In this document: piece after piece, positions 5,807-13,382 of the stretch
How positions within the stretch are numbered: the first letter of the stretch is position 1
Layout: every line of letters begins with the position of its first letter
The notes under the pieces: model-generated
Database searches by the model: none
Told to the model about the DNA's origin: nothing
The model's input: only the letters and a program-made list of their open reading frames with translations
Assembly (NCBI GenBank): GCA_030605745.1
Contig: JAUWHT010000155.1
Span: 1 to 17,116, forward strand
Source of the DNA: Pirellulales bacterium
GTDB lineage: Bacteria > Planctomycetota > Planctomycetia > Pirellulales > Thermoguttaceae
Length of the DNA stretch: 17,116 nucleotides
Reading direction: 5' to 3'
Program-made: the position numbers and the translations under genes

Positions 5807-6784
5807 TCATCGATAGTGTTCCCGCGTAAGAGGGACCATTCGTTCAACGTCGTCTGCTGTGATAATTCCCGCACCGGCATCGATATCGGACGGTCGAAGG
5901 CCGTAACGGCAATAGAGTACGAGTTGGACCACAGGATAATATCCCTGGATGTATGGCTGCTGATCGATGGTAAAGCCAATTACATCGGCCTTGACCAACC
6001 GCAGGATTTCCGGAGATAGATCGAAGCCAGCCGTTCGATAGCCTTGCTTCGGAAAATCGCGTTCGATCACCACACCGGCTGCCTCTGTGTCAGTCTGACC
6101 TGTACCGAGAACGAAACGGATATCGCGATTAGCTTTTAACTCAGCACTAATCAATTTGACAGCTTTTTCGGGTTCGTTAGTGGTGCAAATCACCTTCCAC
6201 GTTACATTGTGCCCTCTCAGCACTTCCTGGATGCCCCGAAGGCGCTCGTCGAGTGCAGCGATGCCGTGGTCGTGTTGCGTAAGGAGGATTTTGCTGCCTT
6301 CCGGGATGAACTCAAGGGCCTTTTCGCCAAGGATATGACCTGCCTTTAAGAAGTTTTGACGGACAGCGCTCAGACGGCGATTGAGATTAGGCCTATTTTT
6401 CTGGTGGAGATTGCCATTTGTGGACTGAGCATCAACGTTGAATGCGACCACTGGCACCCCCTTGTTCATGGCCTCCAAGATCACGTCATCGAATGCGTGT
6501 GCATCGATGATATTCAGCGCGATGCCATGGTAACCATCGGCGACCGCCTTGCGGACCAGTTCAGCTTGCGATTTCAGATCGACACCATCTGTACCCGTGA
6601 ACCGGCATTGAACATTCATGGCGGCAGCAGCATCACTCATCCCCTTTTTCACGGGATTAAAAAATGCTTCATCTTTGCAGCAGGTAATGAAGATAAACCG
6701 CAACGGTTCTTTAGCCTGCGCAAGGCCGGCAGCAAGAATTACAGCAGCCAAAAAGATGGCCATCAACAATGGAATCTTCTTCAT
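5807..6784 (-). CDS. Periplasmic sugar-binding protein, RbsB/Peripla_BP_4 type (325 aa)
   Basis: The start is the ATG at 6784, with GAGGAGGT about 8 nt upstream; it opens a clean signal peptide (MKKIPLLMAIFLAAVILAAG, then LAQA-KEP, cut near residue 24). The mature part has the type I two-lobed fold of ribose/galactose-type binding proteins: FIFITCCKDEAFFNPVKKGM at the first strand, KSQAELVRKAVADGYHGIAL, VPVVAFNVDA, then the second lobe with HDHGIAALDERLRGIQEVL, VLGTGQTDTEAAG, YRTAGFDLSPEIL and IGFTIDQQPYIQGYYPV. These residue blocks place it among sugar ABC-transporter binding proteins. It is the last gene of the pentose operon, 55 nt after araD. Unusually, no permease or ATPase gene accompanies it, so it may feed a transporter encoded elsewhere or act in sugar sensing. 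Ligand is inferred to be a pentose from context only. Confidence 0.9.
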   Translation of the reverse strand: MKKIPLLMAIFLAAVILAAGLAQAKEPLRFIFITCCKDEAFFNPVKKGMSDAAAAMNVQCRFTGTDGVDLKSQAELVRKAVADGYHGIALNIIDAHAFDDVILEAMNKGVPVVAFNVDAQSTNGNLHQKNRPNLNRRLSAVRQNFLKAGHILGEKALEFIPEGSKILLTQHDHGIAALDERLRGIQEVLRGHNVTWKVICTTNEPEKAVKLISAELKANRDIRFVLGTGQTDTEAAGVVIERDFPKQGYRTAGFDLSPEILRLVKADVIGFTIDQQPYIQGYYPVVQLVLYCRYGLRPSDIDAGAGIITADDVERMVPLTREHYR

Positions 6785-6839
6785 ATCGAGATAACCTCCT
6801 CGTTGTGCGGATGTAAGGAACGCAGTGTGCAGTGCATGG

Positions 6840-7490
6840 TCACTTTTGTCCATACCTGTTGTGGTATCGTTCATACCACTTTTCGACTTCGCTGGGTGGA
6901 AGCGGTTTTGGCTCACCTATTTGCAGAGCCAAATGAACGGTTTTTGCCACGTCTTCCGTCATTACTGCCGCTTTCAAGGCCGCGCGGGGAGTAGGACCCC
7001 AAGCAAAGACACCGTGGTTGCCCAATAGAATCGCCGGTGCCTGATTGTGGTGTTTGAGAATTGCCTGACCGATGTGGTCACCCTGGTTGTCGATATACGG
7101 GCAGCAGGGAATCTCCGTACCAAACTCGTCGGCAATGGCTGTCAGGCAAACCGGAATCGCCCGACCCACTGCTGCCATTGCCGTGGCAAAGTTGCTGTGG
7201 GTATGGATGACGCCCCCCAACTCCGGCAGATTACGGTAAAGGAACAGATGGTGCGGCAGGTCGACGCTGGGACGCAATCGGCTGTCGACGACTCGTCCAG
7301 TCTCCAGATCGACCTCGACGAGATCTTGCGGCGCAAGGGAATCGTAGTCAACGCCGGAGGGCTTAATGACTAATCGGCCACTCGAACGGTCTAAGCCGCT
7401 GGCGTTGCCCGAGTGTATGGTCACCAGGCCCATGGTAGGCAGCATCTGGTTGACATGGCAGACTTCCTCGCGGAGTTTCGTCAATTGCAT
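6840..7490 (-). CDS. araD: L-ribulose-5-phosphate 4-epimerase, class II aldolase family (216 aa)
   Basis: Converts L-ribulose-5-phosphate to D-xylulose-5-phosphate, linking L-arabinose breakdown to the pentose phosphate pathway; zinc enzyme, cytoplasmic. Family landmarks: IHSGNASGLD (residues 25-34) and KPSGVDYD (43-50) for phosphate binding, D77 in the PSVDLPHH segment, HTHS with H96 and H98 (zinc ligands), AIADEFG with D121, LLGNHGVFAWG with H159 (third zinc ligand), and the C-terminal Y-H-N-R-Y-G-Q close to the HG..AYYGQ ending of E. coli AraD. Length is slightly below the usual ~230. The start is the ATG at 7490 with AGGAAGGG upstream; it overlaps the end of araB by 10 nt, so translation is probably coupled. 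L-fuculose-phosphate aldolase is the main alternative, but the C-terminal motif and the araB neighbour favour AraD. Confidence 0.93.
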   Translation of the reverse strand: MQLTKLREEVCHVNQMLPTMGLVTIHSGNASGLDRSSGRLVIKPSGVDYDSLAPQDLVEVDLETGRVVDSRLRPSVDLPHHLFLYRNLPELGGVIHTHSNFATAMAAVGRAIPVCLTAIADEFGTEIPCCPYIDNQGDHIGQAILKHHNQAPAILLGNHGVFAWGPTPRAALKAAVMTEDVAKTVHLALQIGEPKPLPPSEVEKWYERYHNRYGQK

Positions 7491-9196
7491 CTACTTACCC
7501 TTCCTGTCCGATTCCTGATAGCTATGAGGTCCTTCATCACGTGATCGAGGGCCCCTTGGAGGTCGGCCGTGCCGAAGGCGTTGTGCAGCATTTGGTATAG
7601 GCGGTAGAGTTCGGCATAGACATTGGCGGCGGCTTTACGCGGACGATAGACCTTGGGTTTGACGCCCGTCATCTTTGTTTGCGCCTGTTTGGTCGTTCGG
7701 AACGCGCCGCCGGCTACTGCGCCGAAGATCGCAGCCCCCAGCGCACAGGTCTGCGCCGAGCGGCTGATCTTCATAGGTCGATTGCAGACGTCGGCGTAGA
7801 TTTGCATCACAAACGGGTTCTTTTCGGCAATGCCGCCACAGTTGACCACCTCCTTAACCTTCACGCCGTACTGCTCGAAGCGGTTGATGATCGTCAGGGC
7901 GCCGAAGGCCGTCGCCTCGACCAATGCCCGATAGATTTCCGGGGCCGTGGTGTGCAGCGTCTGGCCGATCAACAGCCCGGAAAGCAACGGATCGACGAGG
8001 ATCGTGCGGTTGCCGTTGTTCCAGTCGAGCGCCAACAGTCCGCTTTGACCCGGCTGCAACCGCTCGGCATCGCGGGTCAGATTGACATGCGGGTCGCCTT
8101 TTGTCGTGTAGCGGGCAGGAGCAAGATATTTGACGAACCAGTTAAAAATGTCGCCGACGGCCGACTGACCGGCCTCCAAGCCGTACATGCCCGGGATGAC
8201 CGAGCCGGGCACGATGCCGCATAGGCCCGGAATGTCGGGCAACGAGTCGTCCATCGGCGCGACCATCATATCGCAGGTGCTGGTGCCGATGATCTTGACC
8301 AGCGTGCCCGGCTTGATGCCGGCGCCCACTGCGCCCATGTGGGCGTCGAAAGCGCCAACGCCCACGGCCACACCCGGCGGCAGGCCGATCTTTTTGGCGA
8401 TCTCGGCGGTCAGCGCACCGGCCTTTTGGTCCGCGGTCAACGCCGGTTTCGCATAATGTTCGGCCACATTGGCCAGATCCGGATCGAGTCGTCGCAAGAA
8501 CCGACGGCTCGGCAGGCCGCCCCATTGCTCGTGATACATGGCCTTGTGACCAGCGGCGCAAATGCCACGCGGCAGTGTGTTCGGATCGAGGTTGCCGGTG
8601 ATGTAAGCCGGCACGAAATCGGCCAACTCGACCCAAGAGTAGGCCGCGTCGAAAACCTTCGGCGAGGTGCGCTTGCAGTGCAAAATCTTCGACCAGTACC
8701 ACTCGCTGCTGTAGACGCCGCCGCACTTGGCCAGATAATCATCGCGGTTGCGGCGGGCCTTGTCGGTGATTTCGGCCGCCTCGGCGTGGCTGGTGTGGTC
8801 TTTCCATAGCCAGGCGTGCGCGGCGAGGTTTTTGCGAAACGCCGGCTTCAGGGCAAGCGGCATGCCCCGACGGTCGACCGGGATCGGGGTCGAGCCGGTC
8901 GTGTCAACGCCGATCCCTACGACACGCTCGGGCCCAAAACCTTTGTGGCGTTTCGTAGCCTTGACCACACCGTCGACCGACCGCAAAAAGCCTTCGATGT
9001 AGTCGGCGGGGTTTTGCCGGGCAAGATGCGGATCGTTCGGGTCCAAAAGAATGCCCGCTTCGCCGCTGGGGTAATCGTACACGCAGGAAGCGACCTCCGC
9101 CCCGTCGGCCGTATCGACCACCAGCGCTCGAACGCTGTTGGTCCCATGATCAACGCCGATGGCGAAACCGCCACGTTTGCTCGTATGTTGCCGCAT
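7481..9196 (-). CDS. araB: Ribulokinase (FGGY carbohydrate kinase, 571 aa)
   Basis: Phosphorylates L-ribulose (often also D-ribulose) with ATP to ribulose-5-phosphate. The N-terminal domain opens with IGVDHGTNSVRALVVDTADG (ATP phosphate loop), followed by VVGIGVDTTGSTPIPVD, KDHTSHAEAAEITDKA and GGVYSSEWYWSKILH, all typical of AraB. The C-terminal domain has VGVGAFDAHMGAVGAGIKPG, the Asp-containing catalytic motif, then the STCDMM and ATAFGALTIINRFEQYG blocks. Length agrees with E. coli AraB (about 566) and is longer than xylulo- or glycerol kinases (about 500), which supports ribulokinase. The start is the ATG at 9196 with GGAG about 10 nt upstream. It follows the epimerase gene by 43 nt and overlaps araD by 10 nt. 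Araban-type catabolism would also need L-arabinose isomerase, absent here. Confidence 0.94.
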   Translation of the reverse strand: MRQHTSKRGGFAIGVDHGTNSVRALVVDTADGAEVASCVYDYPSGEAGILLDPNDPHLARQNPADYIEGFLRSVDGVVKATKRHKGFGPERVVGIGVDTTGSTPIPVDRRGMPLALKPAFRKNLAAHAWLWKDHTSHAEAAEITDKARRNRDDYLAKCGGVYSSEWYWSKILHCKRTSPKVFDAAYSWVELADFVPAYITGNLDPNTLPRGICAAGHKAMYHEQWGGLPSRRFLRRLDPDLANVAEHYAKPALTADQKAGALTAEIAKKIGLPPGVAVGVGAFDAHMGAVGAGIKPGTLVKIIGTSTCDMMVAPMDDSLPDIPGLCGIVPGSVIPGMYGLEAGQSAVGDIFNWFVKYLAPARYTTKGDPHVNLTRDAERLQPGQSGLLALDWNNGNRTILVDPLLSGLLIGQTLHTTAPEIYRALVEATAFGALTIINRFEQYGVKVKEVVNCGGIAEKNPFVMQIYADVCNRPMKISRSAQTCALGAAIFGAVAGGAFRTTKQAQTKMTGVKPKVYRPRKAAANVYAELYRLYQMLHNAFGTADLQGALDHVMKDLIAIRNRTGRVSRCN

Positions 9197-9239
9197 GGAA
9201 TATCGCTCCGAAGTTTTTGTTGGAGTACTATGTTGTCAA

Positions 9240-10196
9240 TTAGGACACAACGGAACCGAGAATCGCCTCCTCACGCTCGCGCCAATACGCGGCCGTCTGA
9301 GCCACCAGCACGTCGAGCGCTGCGGCGTCCGGCTTGCCGAACATCGCGGGGTACGGGTCGCCTCCCGGTCCCAACGGTTCCGGCGTGGCGAAACGGGGCC
9401 CTTCGTTATAGCCGATGGCATAGAACGCCATGATGATGGCGTCTAGGTCCATCGAGCCATTCCCCAACGCGCAACGATTGGAATCAGCCAGGTGGAGATT
9501 GATCAGCGCGGCGTCGGCGTCGAGCAGGGCGTCGGCGATGTTCGCCTCTTCCGACTGCATGTGATACACGTCGCCGTTGATGTGACTAATTCCCGGATGG
9601 CCGACGGCGGCGATGTAGCATTTGGCGTCGGCGATCGTGTGGATCAGCGAGACCTCGGCCGAACGGATCGGCTCAATCGCCGCCCGAACGCCCGCCTTGA
9701 CGAAATCGTCCGCAACCAGCCGCAATGTCTCGACGGACCGCTCGAATTCGCTGTCGTCGTAGGCCGCGGGGCGTCCGACGGCGCCCGGCACGACCAACAA
9801 ATACGAACCGCTGGTGCTGTGACAGAGATCGAGTTGTCGTCGGATATAATCGACGGCCCGCTGTCGCACGACGCCGGAGTTGCTCGACAGATCGTTCTCC
9901 GGCCCGAACATTCCGCACACGCCGGCGACTTTGATTTCATACTTCCCCAACGTCTTTTTCACTTGTACGGATCGGTAGCCAAGGTCTGTGCCATACCGGT
10001 TGCCATGGAGTTCGATCCACTGAATTCCATTCTTGTGCAGCCGCTTGGCCGTTTCTTCTAGGGACTCCATGCCGAACCCCCAGTTGCTCCACGACAACTT
10101 GATCCGCTCATCCTTGACTGGAGGACTGACGGACATCTTCGCCTTGAACTTTTCGACCAGCGTATTCCGCTTTTTCTCGTAGTTTTGTGGTTTCAT
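9240..10196 (-). CDS. TIM-barrel sugar epimerase/isomerase, AP_endonuc_2 family (318 aa)
   Basis: The protein belongs to the xylose-isomerase-like TIM-barrel superfamily that includes D-tagatose 3-epimerase, L-ribulose 3-epimerase and L-xylulose-5-phosphate 3-epimerase. Likely metal ligands can be placed: E175 (AAIEPI), D209 (HINGDVYHM), H235 (LHLADSNR) and E273 (ATPEPLG). Their spacing (34, 26, 38) is close to the four ligands of D-tagatose 3-epimerase (E152, D185, H211, E246). An N-terminal basic extension of about 30 residues (MKPQNYEKKRNTLVEKFKAK) precedes the barrel. The start is the ATG at 10196 with GGAG nearby, 23 nt after the transporter gene. In this operon it could interconvert ketopentoses (or their phosphates) to feed the ribulokinase. 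The exact substrate cannot be read from sequence. Confidence 0.85.
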   Translation of the reverse strand: MKPQNYEKKRNTLVEKFKAKMSVSPPVKDERIKLSWSNWGFGMESLEETAKRLHKNGIQWIELHGNRYGTDLGYRSVQVKKTLGKYEIKVAGVCGMFGPENDLSSNSGVVRQRAVDYIRRQLDLCHSTSGSYLLVVPGAVGRPAAYDDSEFERSVETLRLVADDFVKAGVRAAIEPIRSAEVSLIHTIADAKCYIAAVGHPGISHINGDVYHMQSEEANIADALLDADAALINLHLADSNRCALGNGSMDLDAIIMAFYAIGYNEGPRFATPEPLGPGGDPYPAMFGKPDAAALDVLVAQTAAYWREREEAILGSVVS

Positions 10197-10219
10197 GTTT
10201 TTCTCCGCGATAGAATGGG

Positions 10220-11626
10220 TTAATCCACCAACTCACGCTCGATCTGTTCCAATGTCTTGCCCTTGGTTTCCGGGATTTGCCGGTAGACGACAATGAATCC
10301 CAAGAAGCAGATGGCGCCATACAGCCAGAACGTTCCCGACATGCCTAGGGATGCCTTCAAGAGGGGGAACGTGTAGGTCAGGATAAAACAGGCCATCCAC
10401 AGGGACGACGCGGCGACAGAGACCGCCACGCCACGAATTCGATTGGGAAATATCTCGGAGATCAGCACCCATACAATGGGCGCCAGCGACATGCTGTAGA
10501 AGCCGATGGCCGTCAGGGTTATGGCCAGCACCGGCACGCCCTGAATCCCCAACATATAGGAGGCTCCGAGGAAAGCGTGACAAAGACCGATGCCGGCACA
10601 ACCGATCAGCATCAGGATGCGCCGGCCGAAACGATCCACGGTGCCGATCGCGACGCAGTTGACAACCAGACAGACGGTGCCGGTAATCACGATGTTGAAG
10701 AGGATATCGTTCAACCCGTAGCCTGCCGCGCGGTATACCTCCTCAGCATAGTTGAAGATCACATTCAGTCCGCTCCACTGCTGGAGCACCGCCAAAAACA
10801 CTCCGAGGAGCAGGATCTTGCGCATTTTTGGTTCCAGGAGGTTGGAGAACCGCACGCGCTGCACCTCTTCGGCGGCGATGGTTTGCTGAATGTCCTCCAA
10901 TTGCGTCGCCGCATGTGCTTCTCCACAGAGCGACCGCAGAACGTGCAAGGCGCGCCGGCTCATGCCGTTTTTCACTAACCAGCGCGGACTTTCCGGCAAA
11001 ATCATCCCCGCAAGCAGGAACACCAGCGAGGGCGCGGAAACCGCCGTGAACATCCACCGCCAGCCGTACTGGCCGTTCCAAGACTGGCGGATAAACTCCG
11101 CGGTTGCGTGGTCCGGCATCTTCTCGGCAATCAGCCAATTGGCGGTTTGCCCAACGACGAACCCGATGAAGATGGCCAGTTGGTAGATCGCCACGAACCG
11201 TCCGCGGAGATGGGCCGGCGCGATCTCGGCGATGTACACCGGCGCTACATTCGAGGTTATGCCGATTGCCACGCCGCCCAGAAGGCGCCACACCACGAAC
11301 CAGAAGAACGTTGGCGCCCAACCCGTAAGCGCCGAGGAACTCACAAACAGGAATGCCGCGACGAGCAACAGCTTCTTACGGCCGAACTTGTCGCTCAAAC
11401 CACCAGAAACCAAGGCGCCCGCGAAGCAGCCCAACAGGGCGCAACTATTCGCCCAGCCGCTGAGCCATTCGCTATTCAACAGGAAGTATTTCTCGAAGAA
11501 CGGCTTGGCGCCGCCGATGACCACGAAGTCGTAGCCAAAGAGCAGCCCGCCCATGGCCGCGACCAAGGAGACCGCCCAGATGTAACGCATGTGGCCGCGT
11601 TCCAGTGCGATCGGCGGCGGACTCAT
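10220..11626 (-). CDS. MFS sugar porter, AraE/XylE type (468 aa)
   Basis: Inner-membrane secondary transporter, most likely a sugar:H+ symporter. Twelve membrane helices are expected from length and hydrophobic pattern. All sugar-porter signatures are present: GGLLFGYD (residues 26-33) in helix 1, SDKFGRKK in loop 2-3, RLLGGVAIG, PESPRWLV before the central loop, QQWSGLN in helix 7 (sugar contact), DRFGRR in loop 8-9, and PETKGKTLEQIE at the C-terminus. The start is the ATG at 11626, preceded only by a weak GGA; an alternative ATG at 11590 (MRYIW) sits right before helix 1 and is equally plausible. A tiny frame, MDISE, begins at 11640 and ends in TGA overlapping the ATG at 11626. Operon context suggests arabinose or a related pentose as cargo. 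Confidence 0.92.
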   Translation of the reverse strand: MSPPPIALERGHMRYIWAVSLVAAMGGLLFGYDFVVIGGAKPFFEKYFLLNSEWLSGWANSCALLGCFAGALVSGGLSDKFGRKKLLLVAAFLFVSSSALTGWAPTFFWFVVWRLLGGVAIGITSNVAPVYIAEIAPAHLRGRFVAIYQLAIFIGFVVGQTANWLIAEKMPDHATAEFIRQSWNGQYGWRWMFTAVSAPSLVFLLAGMILPESPRWLVKNGMSRRALHVLRSLCGEAHAATQLEDIQQTIAAEEVQRVRFSNLLEPKMRKILLLGVFLAVLQQWSGLNVIFNYAEEVYRAAGYGLNDILFNIVITGTVCLVVNCVAIGTVDRFGRRILMLIGCAGIGLCHAFLGASYMLGIQGVPVLAITLTAIGFYSMSLAPIVWVLISEIFPNRIRGVAVSVAASSLWMACFILTYTFPLLKASLGMSGTFWLYGAICFLGFIVVYRQIPETKGKTLEQIERELVD

Positions 11627-11639
11627 TCTGAGATATCCA

Positions 11640-11759
11640 TTGTTTTTGATGATCGCCGACCTCCGGCATGTTCTTGTGCGTGGCGGGGCTGAAATAGCGC
11701 AGGCCCACCAGCGGCTCACCGCCGGTGTTCTCGATCTCCACGCCAGCCACCGCTATCAT
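11640..11759 (-). other. Coding-like fragment between the URO-D-like and transporter genes (possible small ORF or gene remnant)
   Basis: From an ATG at 11759 (GGGAAGA about 5 nt upstream) a minus-strand frame reads MIAVAGVEIENTGGEPLVGL, continuing through RYFSPATHKNMPEVGDHQKQ. Third codon positions from 11759 to about 11646 are mostly G or C, as in the real genes. The frame overlaps the URO-D-like gene's last 44 nt in another phase and stays open to 11472, inside the transporter gene, where its residues look like a shadow. No family is recognised. It could be the remnant of a deleted gene, a frameshifted tail, or a short translated peptide coupled to the URO-D-like stop. Confidence 0.35.
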
Positions 11760-12996
11760 TTGTCTTCCCGCAACGATCGATGAGTCGATTCAGCCGCTTA
11801 CGGTAATATTCAAAGTCCCGAAAGGAAACATCGGGTGGAACGAAATGGTCGGCATGGGGAATGTAGCCGCCCCGGCGGAGCATTTCACCGACTAGTCCGA
11901 TAGCCTGATCGATGGCATCCTTGCCTCGGGCGAGAGCCCCCTTGGGGATCCCGCCGGCCATCAATAAGGTTGGATATTGCTCGCGAATCGACAACAGGTC
12001 GATACTGCCCGTCTGCTCGAAGGGCCACATCCCCGTCACGCCGACTTCCATGAACATCGGGATCAGCGATCGGCAATCGCCGTCGGTGTCGAGGTGAATG
12101 TGCCGCACGCCCCGGGCCTTCAGAAAATCAGCGACGCGGCCCATATACGGCAACAAGAACTCGCGGACCATTTTGGCTGAAATCATCGAACCTTTCTTGT
12201 CCGACATGTCTTCCCAAATCTCCCAGACGTCGACCTCGACCCGGCTCAATACCTCGGCGAACACGGTAATCCATATCTCCGTGAACGTTTTGAGAATGTC
12301 GTGTATTAATTCCGGCTCCTCGTGGTACCATACGAAGACGTTTTCATAGCCGAGCAGGTGGACCAGCGTGCCAAAAAACCCCTGCGGATAGCCGCCGATG
12401 GCCAACGGATAGTCGCGGTTGCGGTACTGTTCCACCCGTTGCAACCAGTTTTTCGGGAATCGTCCCGTGATGTTCCTGACGTTTAGCCGCTCCTGCTTGA
12501 GCTGATTCCAACTTTCCCAGCCGGTGACCGGCCATTGGTAAGACGTCGGAATCGTGGCCTCCTCTTTCAGGAAGATTCGCTTTACCCCGTCGATATCGCG
12601 GTACTTCAGGAACCGCTCGGTTTCTTCGATGATCTCCACGTCGAACATCGGATCGAGCAACAGGTTCACGTCCACCAGGTGGAGTTGTTGGTCCATGCCA
12701 AAGTGATCACGGACGTCAGTATCGACGGGAAACCCTTGCGTGGGCCAGTAGAGGGCACCGGCCATCACGGCAATACCGTTGGGCAGCACGCCATCATGCC
12801 GGCAGGTCCAGGCGGGAATGTAGAGCGATGAAGCCGGCGTGGTGGTCTCCGTCGGCAGCGGCGGATACTGCTGTTGCGGCAGTCCTTGGGCATACCAATT
12901 TTTGACCGTCTTACCCCAATAGCCGAACTCCCATTTCAACGTGCTGATGTTGGAGTTGAAATCGCAGACTTCCAGAAACCGTTCGTGAGTATTCAT
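11716..12996 (-). CDS. Uroporphyrinogen decarboxylase (URO-D) family protein, not HemE (426 aa)
   Basis: First gene of the pentose operon. The N-terminus MNTHERFLEVCDF...WEFGYWGKTVKNW matches the group of URO-D-fold proteins found in sugar operons of planctomycetes and relatives. The C-terminal half has the barrel elements of the family: WEDMSDKKGSMISAKMVREF, a histidine-containing strand (GVRHIHLDTDGD), GVTGMWPFEQ, TLLMAGGIPKGALARG and GGYIPHADHFVPPDVSFRDF. True heme-pathway HemE is about 350 residues with an N-terminal RPPVWxMRQAGRYLPEY-type motif, which is missing, so porphyrin decarboxylation is unlikely. Related members include corrinoid methyltransferases (MtaA/MtbA). The reaction in sugar operons is unknown. 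The start is the ATG at 12996 with a weak GGA; the promoter at 13068-13096 lies about 70 nt upstream. The last ~10 residues (SGGWRGDREHRR) look like out-of-frame read-on into the fragment at 11640-11759. Confidence 0.85.
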   Translation of the reverse strand: MNTHERFLEVCDFNSNISTLKWEFGYWGKTVKNWYAQGLPQQQYPPLPTETTTPASSLYIPAWTCRHDGVLPNGIAVMAGALYWPTQGFPVDTDVRDHFGMDQQLHLVDVNLLLDPMFDVEIIEETERFLKYRDIDGVKRIFLKEEATIPTSYQWPVTGWESWNQLKQERLNVRNITGRFPKNWLQRVEQYRNRDYPLAIGGYPQGFFGTLVHLLGYENVFVWYHEEPELIHDILKTFTEIWITVFAEVLSRVEVDVWEIWEDMSDKKGSMISAKMVREFLLPYMGRVADFLKARGVRHIHLDTDGDCRSLIPMFMEVGVTGMWPFEQTGSIDLLSIREQYPTLLMAGGIPKGALARGKDAIDQAIGLVGEMLRRGGYIPHADHFVPPDVSFRDFEYYRKRLNRLIDRCGKTNDSGGWRGDREHRR

Positions 12997-13006
12997 GGCT
13001 TGTCCA

Positions 13007-13089
13007 ATTCGTAACCGTTCACAAGACTCCGACGGCGCCGAAGTATTACCAGTGAGCGACTGTTGTCATTATCGCATACATTCGAAACC
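13007..13089. promoter_or_regulatory. Pair of 10-bp direct repeats around the operon promoter
   Basis: ATTCGTAACC (13007-13016) and ATTCGAAACC (13080-13089) differ at one base and lie 73 bp apart, close to seven helical turns. The second sits inside the spacer between -35 and -10 and contains the dyad TTCGAA; the first lies just ahead of the first operon gene. Such spacing fits paired operator sites bound by a looping repressor, but no regulator gene is in the window. Chance occurrence cannot be excluded. Confidence 0.3.
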
Positions 13090-13096
13090 TGGTCAA
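13068..13096 (-). promoter_or_regulatory. Sigma-70-type promoter of the pentose operon
   Basis: On the minus strand, TTGACC (13091-13096) is followed after exactly 17 nt by GATAAT (13068-13073), each matching five of six consensus bases. Transcription would start near 13061, giving a 5' leader of about 65 nt before the URO-D-like gene at 12996. No other promoter of this quality was found upstream of the operon genes, and the gaps within the operon are short (23-89 nt), so this is probably the main start for 13061 down to 5807. Confidence 0.7.
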
Positions 13097-13144
13097 GTAC
13101 CCGAATCTCGATCGGTCTGGATTTTTCTGCGGGTTCTGCGGGTC

Positions 13145-13207
13145 ACCGATAGCCGGGGGACAACGTCCCGCGGGCGCCCACCCGCGACGCGCCCAGTCCC
13201 GGCTATT
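13145..13207 (+). repeat. 63-bp palindromic element, copy A
   Basis: It begins ACCGATAGCCGGGGGACAAC and ends AGTCCCGGCTATT, so its ends pair (ATAGCCGGG with CCCGGCTAT). An inverted copy of identical length lies at 13928-13990, sharing 53 of 63 positions including 30 consecutive identical bases at one end. The mismatches cluster in two short blocks (13175-13180 and 13192-13195). It lies in the 386-nt gap between the URO-D-like gene start and the 157-residue protein gene; the rest of that gap (13208-13382) shows no feature I can name. Confidence 0.85.
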
Positions 13208-13382
13208 ATTATCAAGCAGTCATTTCGGGAAACGGGGTATTTTGGGGTGTTTGCGCAAAACACGGCAGGGGTGCGAGAAAATCGGCGTTACGAGAGCCAC
13301 CATTTCCCTACTGCGTATTGAATCAGATTCTCGTTTCGGGTACTCTTCGCTGCCTTGATCGGCACGCTAACCGGTGTATTCC

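Noticed and set aside
6840..7490. L-fuculose-phosphate aldolase as the function of the class II aldolase gene
   Set aside because: The C-terminal Y-H-N-R-Y-G-Q, D121 and overlap with ribulokinase favour L-ribulose-5-phosphate 4-epimerase; fucose genes are absent.
11716..12996. Calling the URO-D-family gene hemE
   Set aside because: It lacks the N-terminal HemE signature, is about 70 residues too long, and sits in a sugar operon rather than with heme genes.
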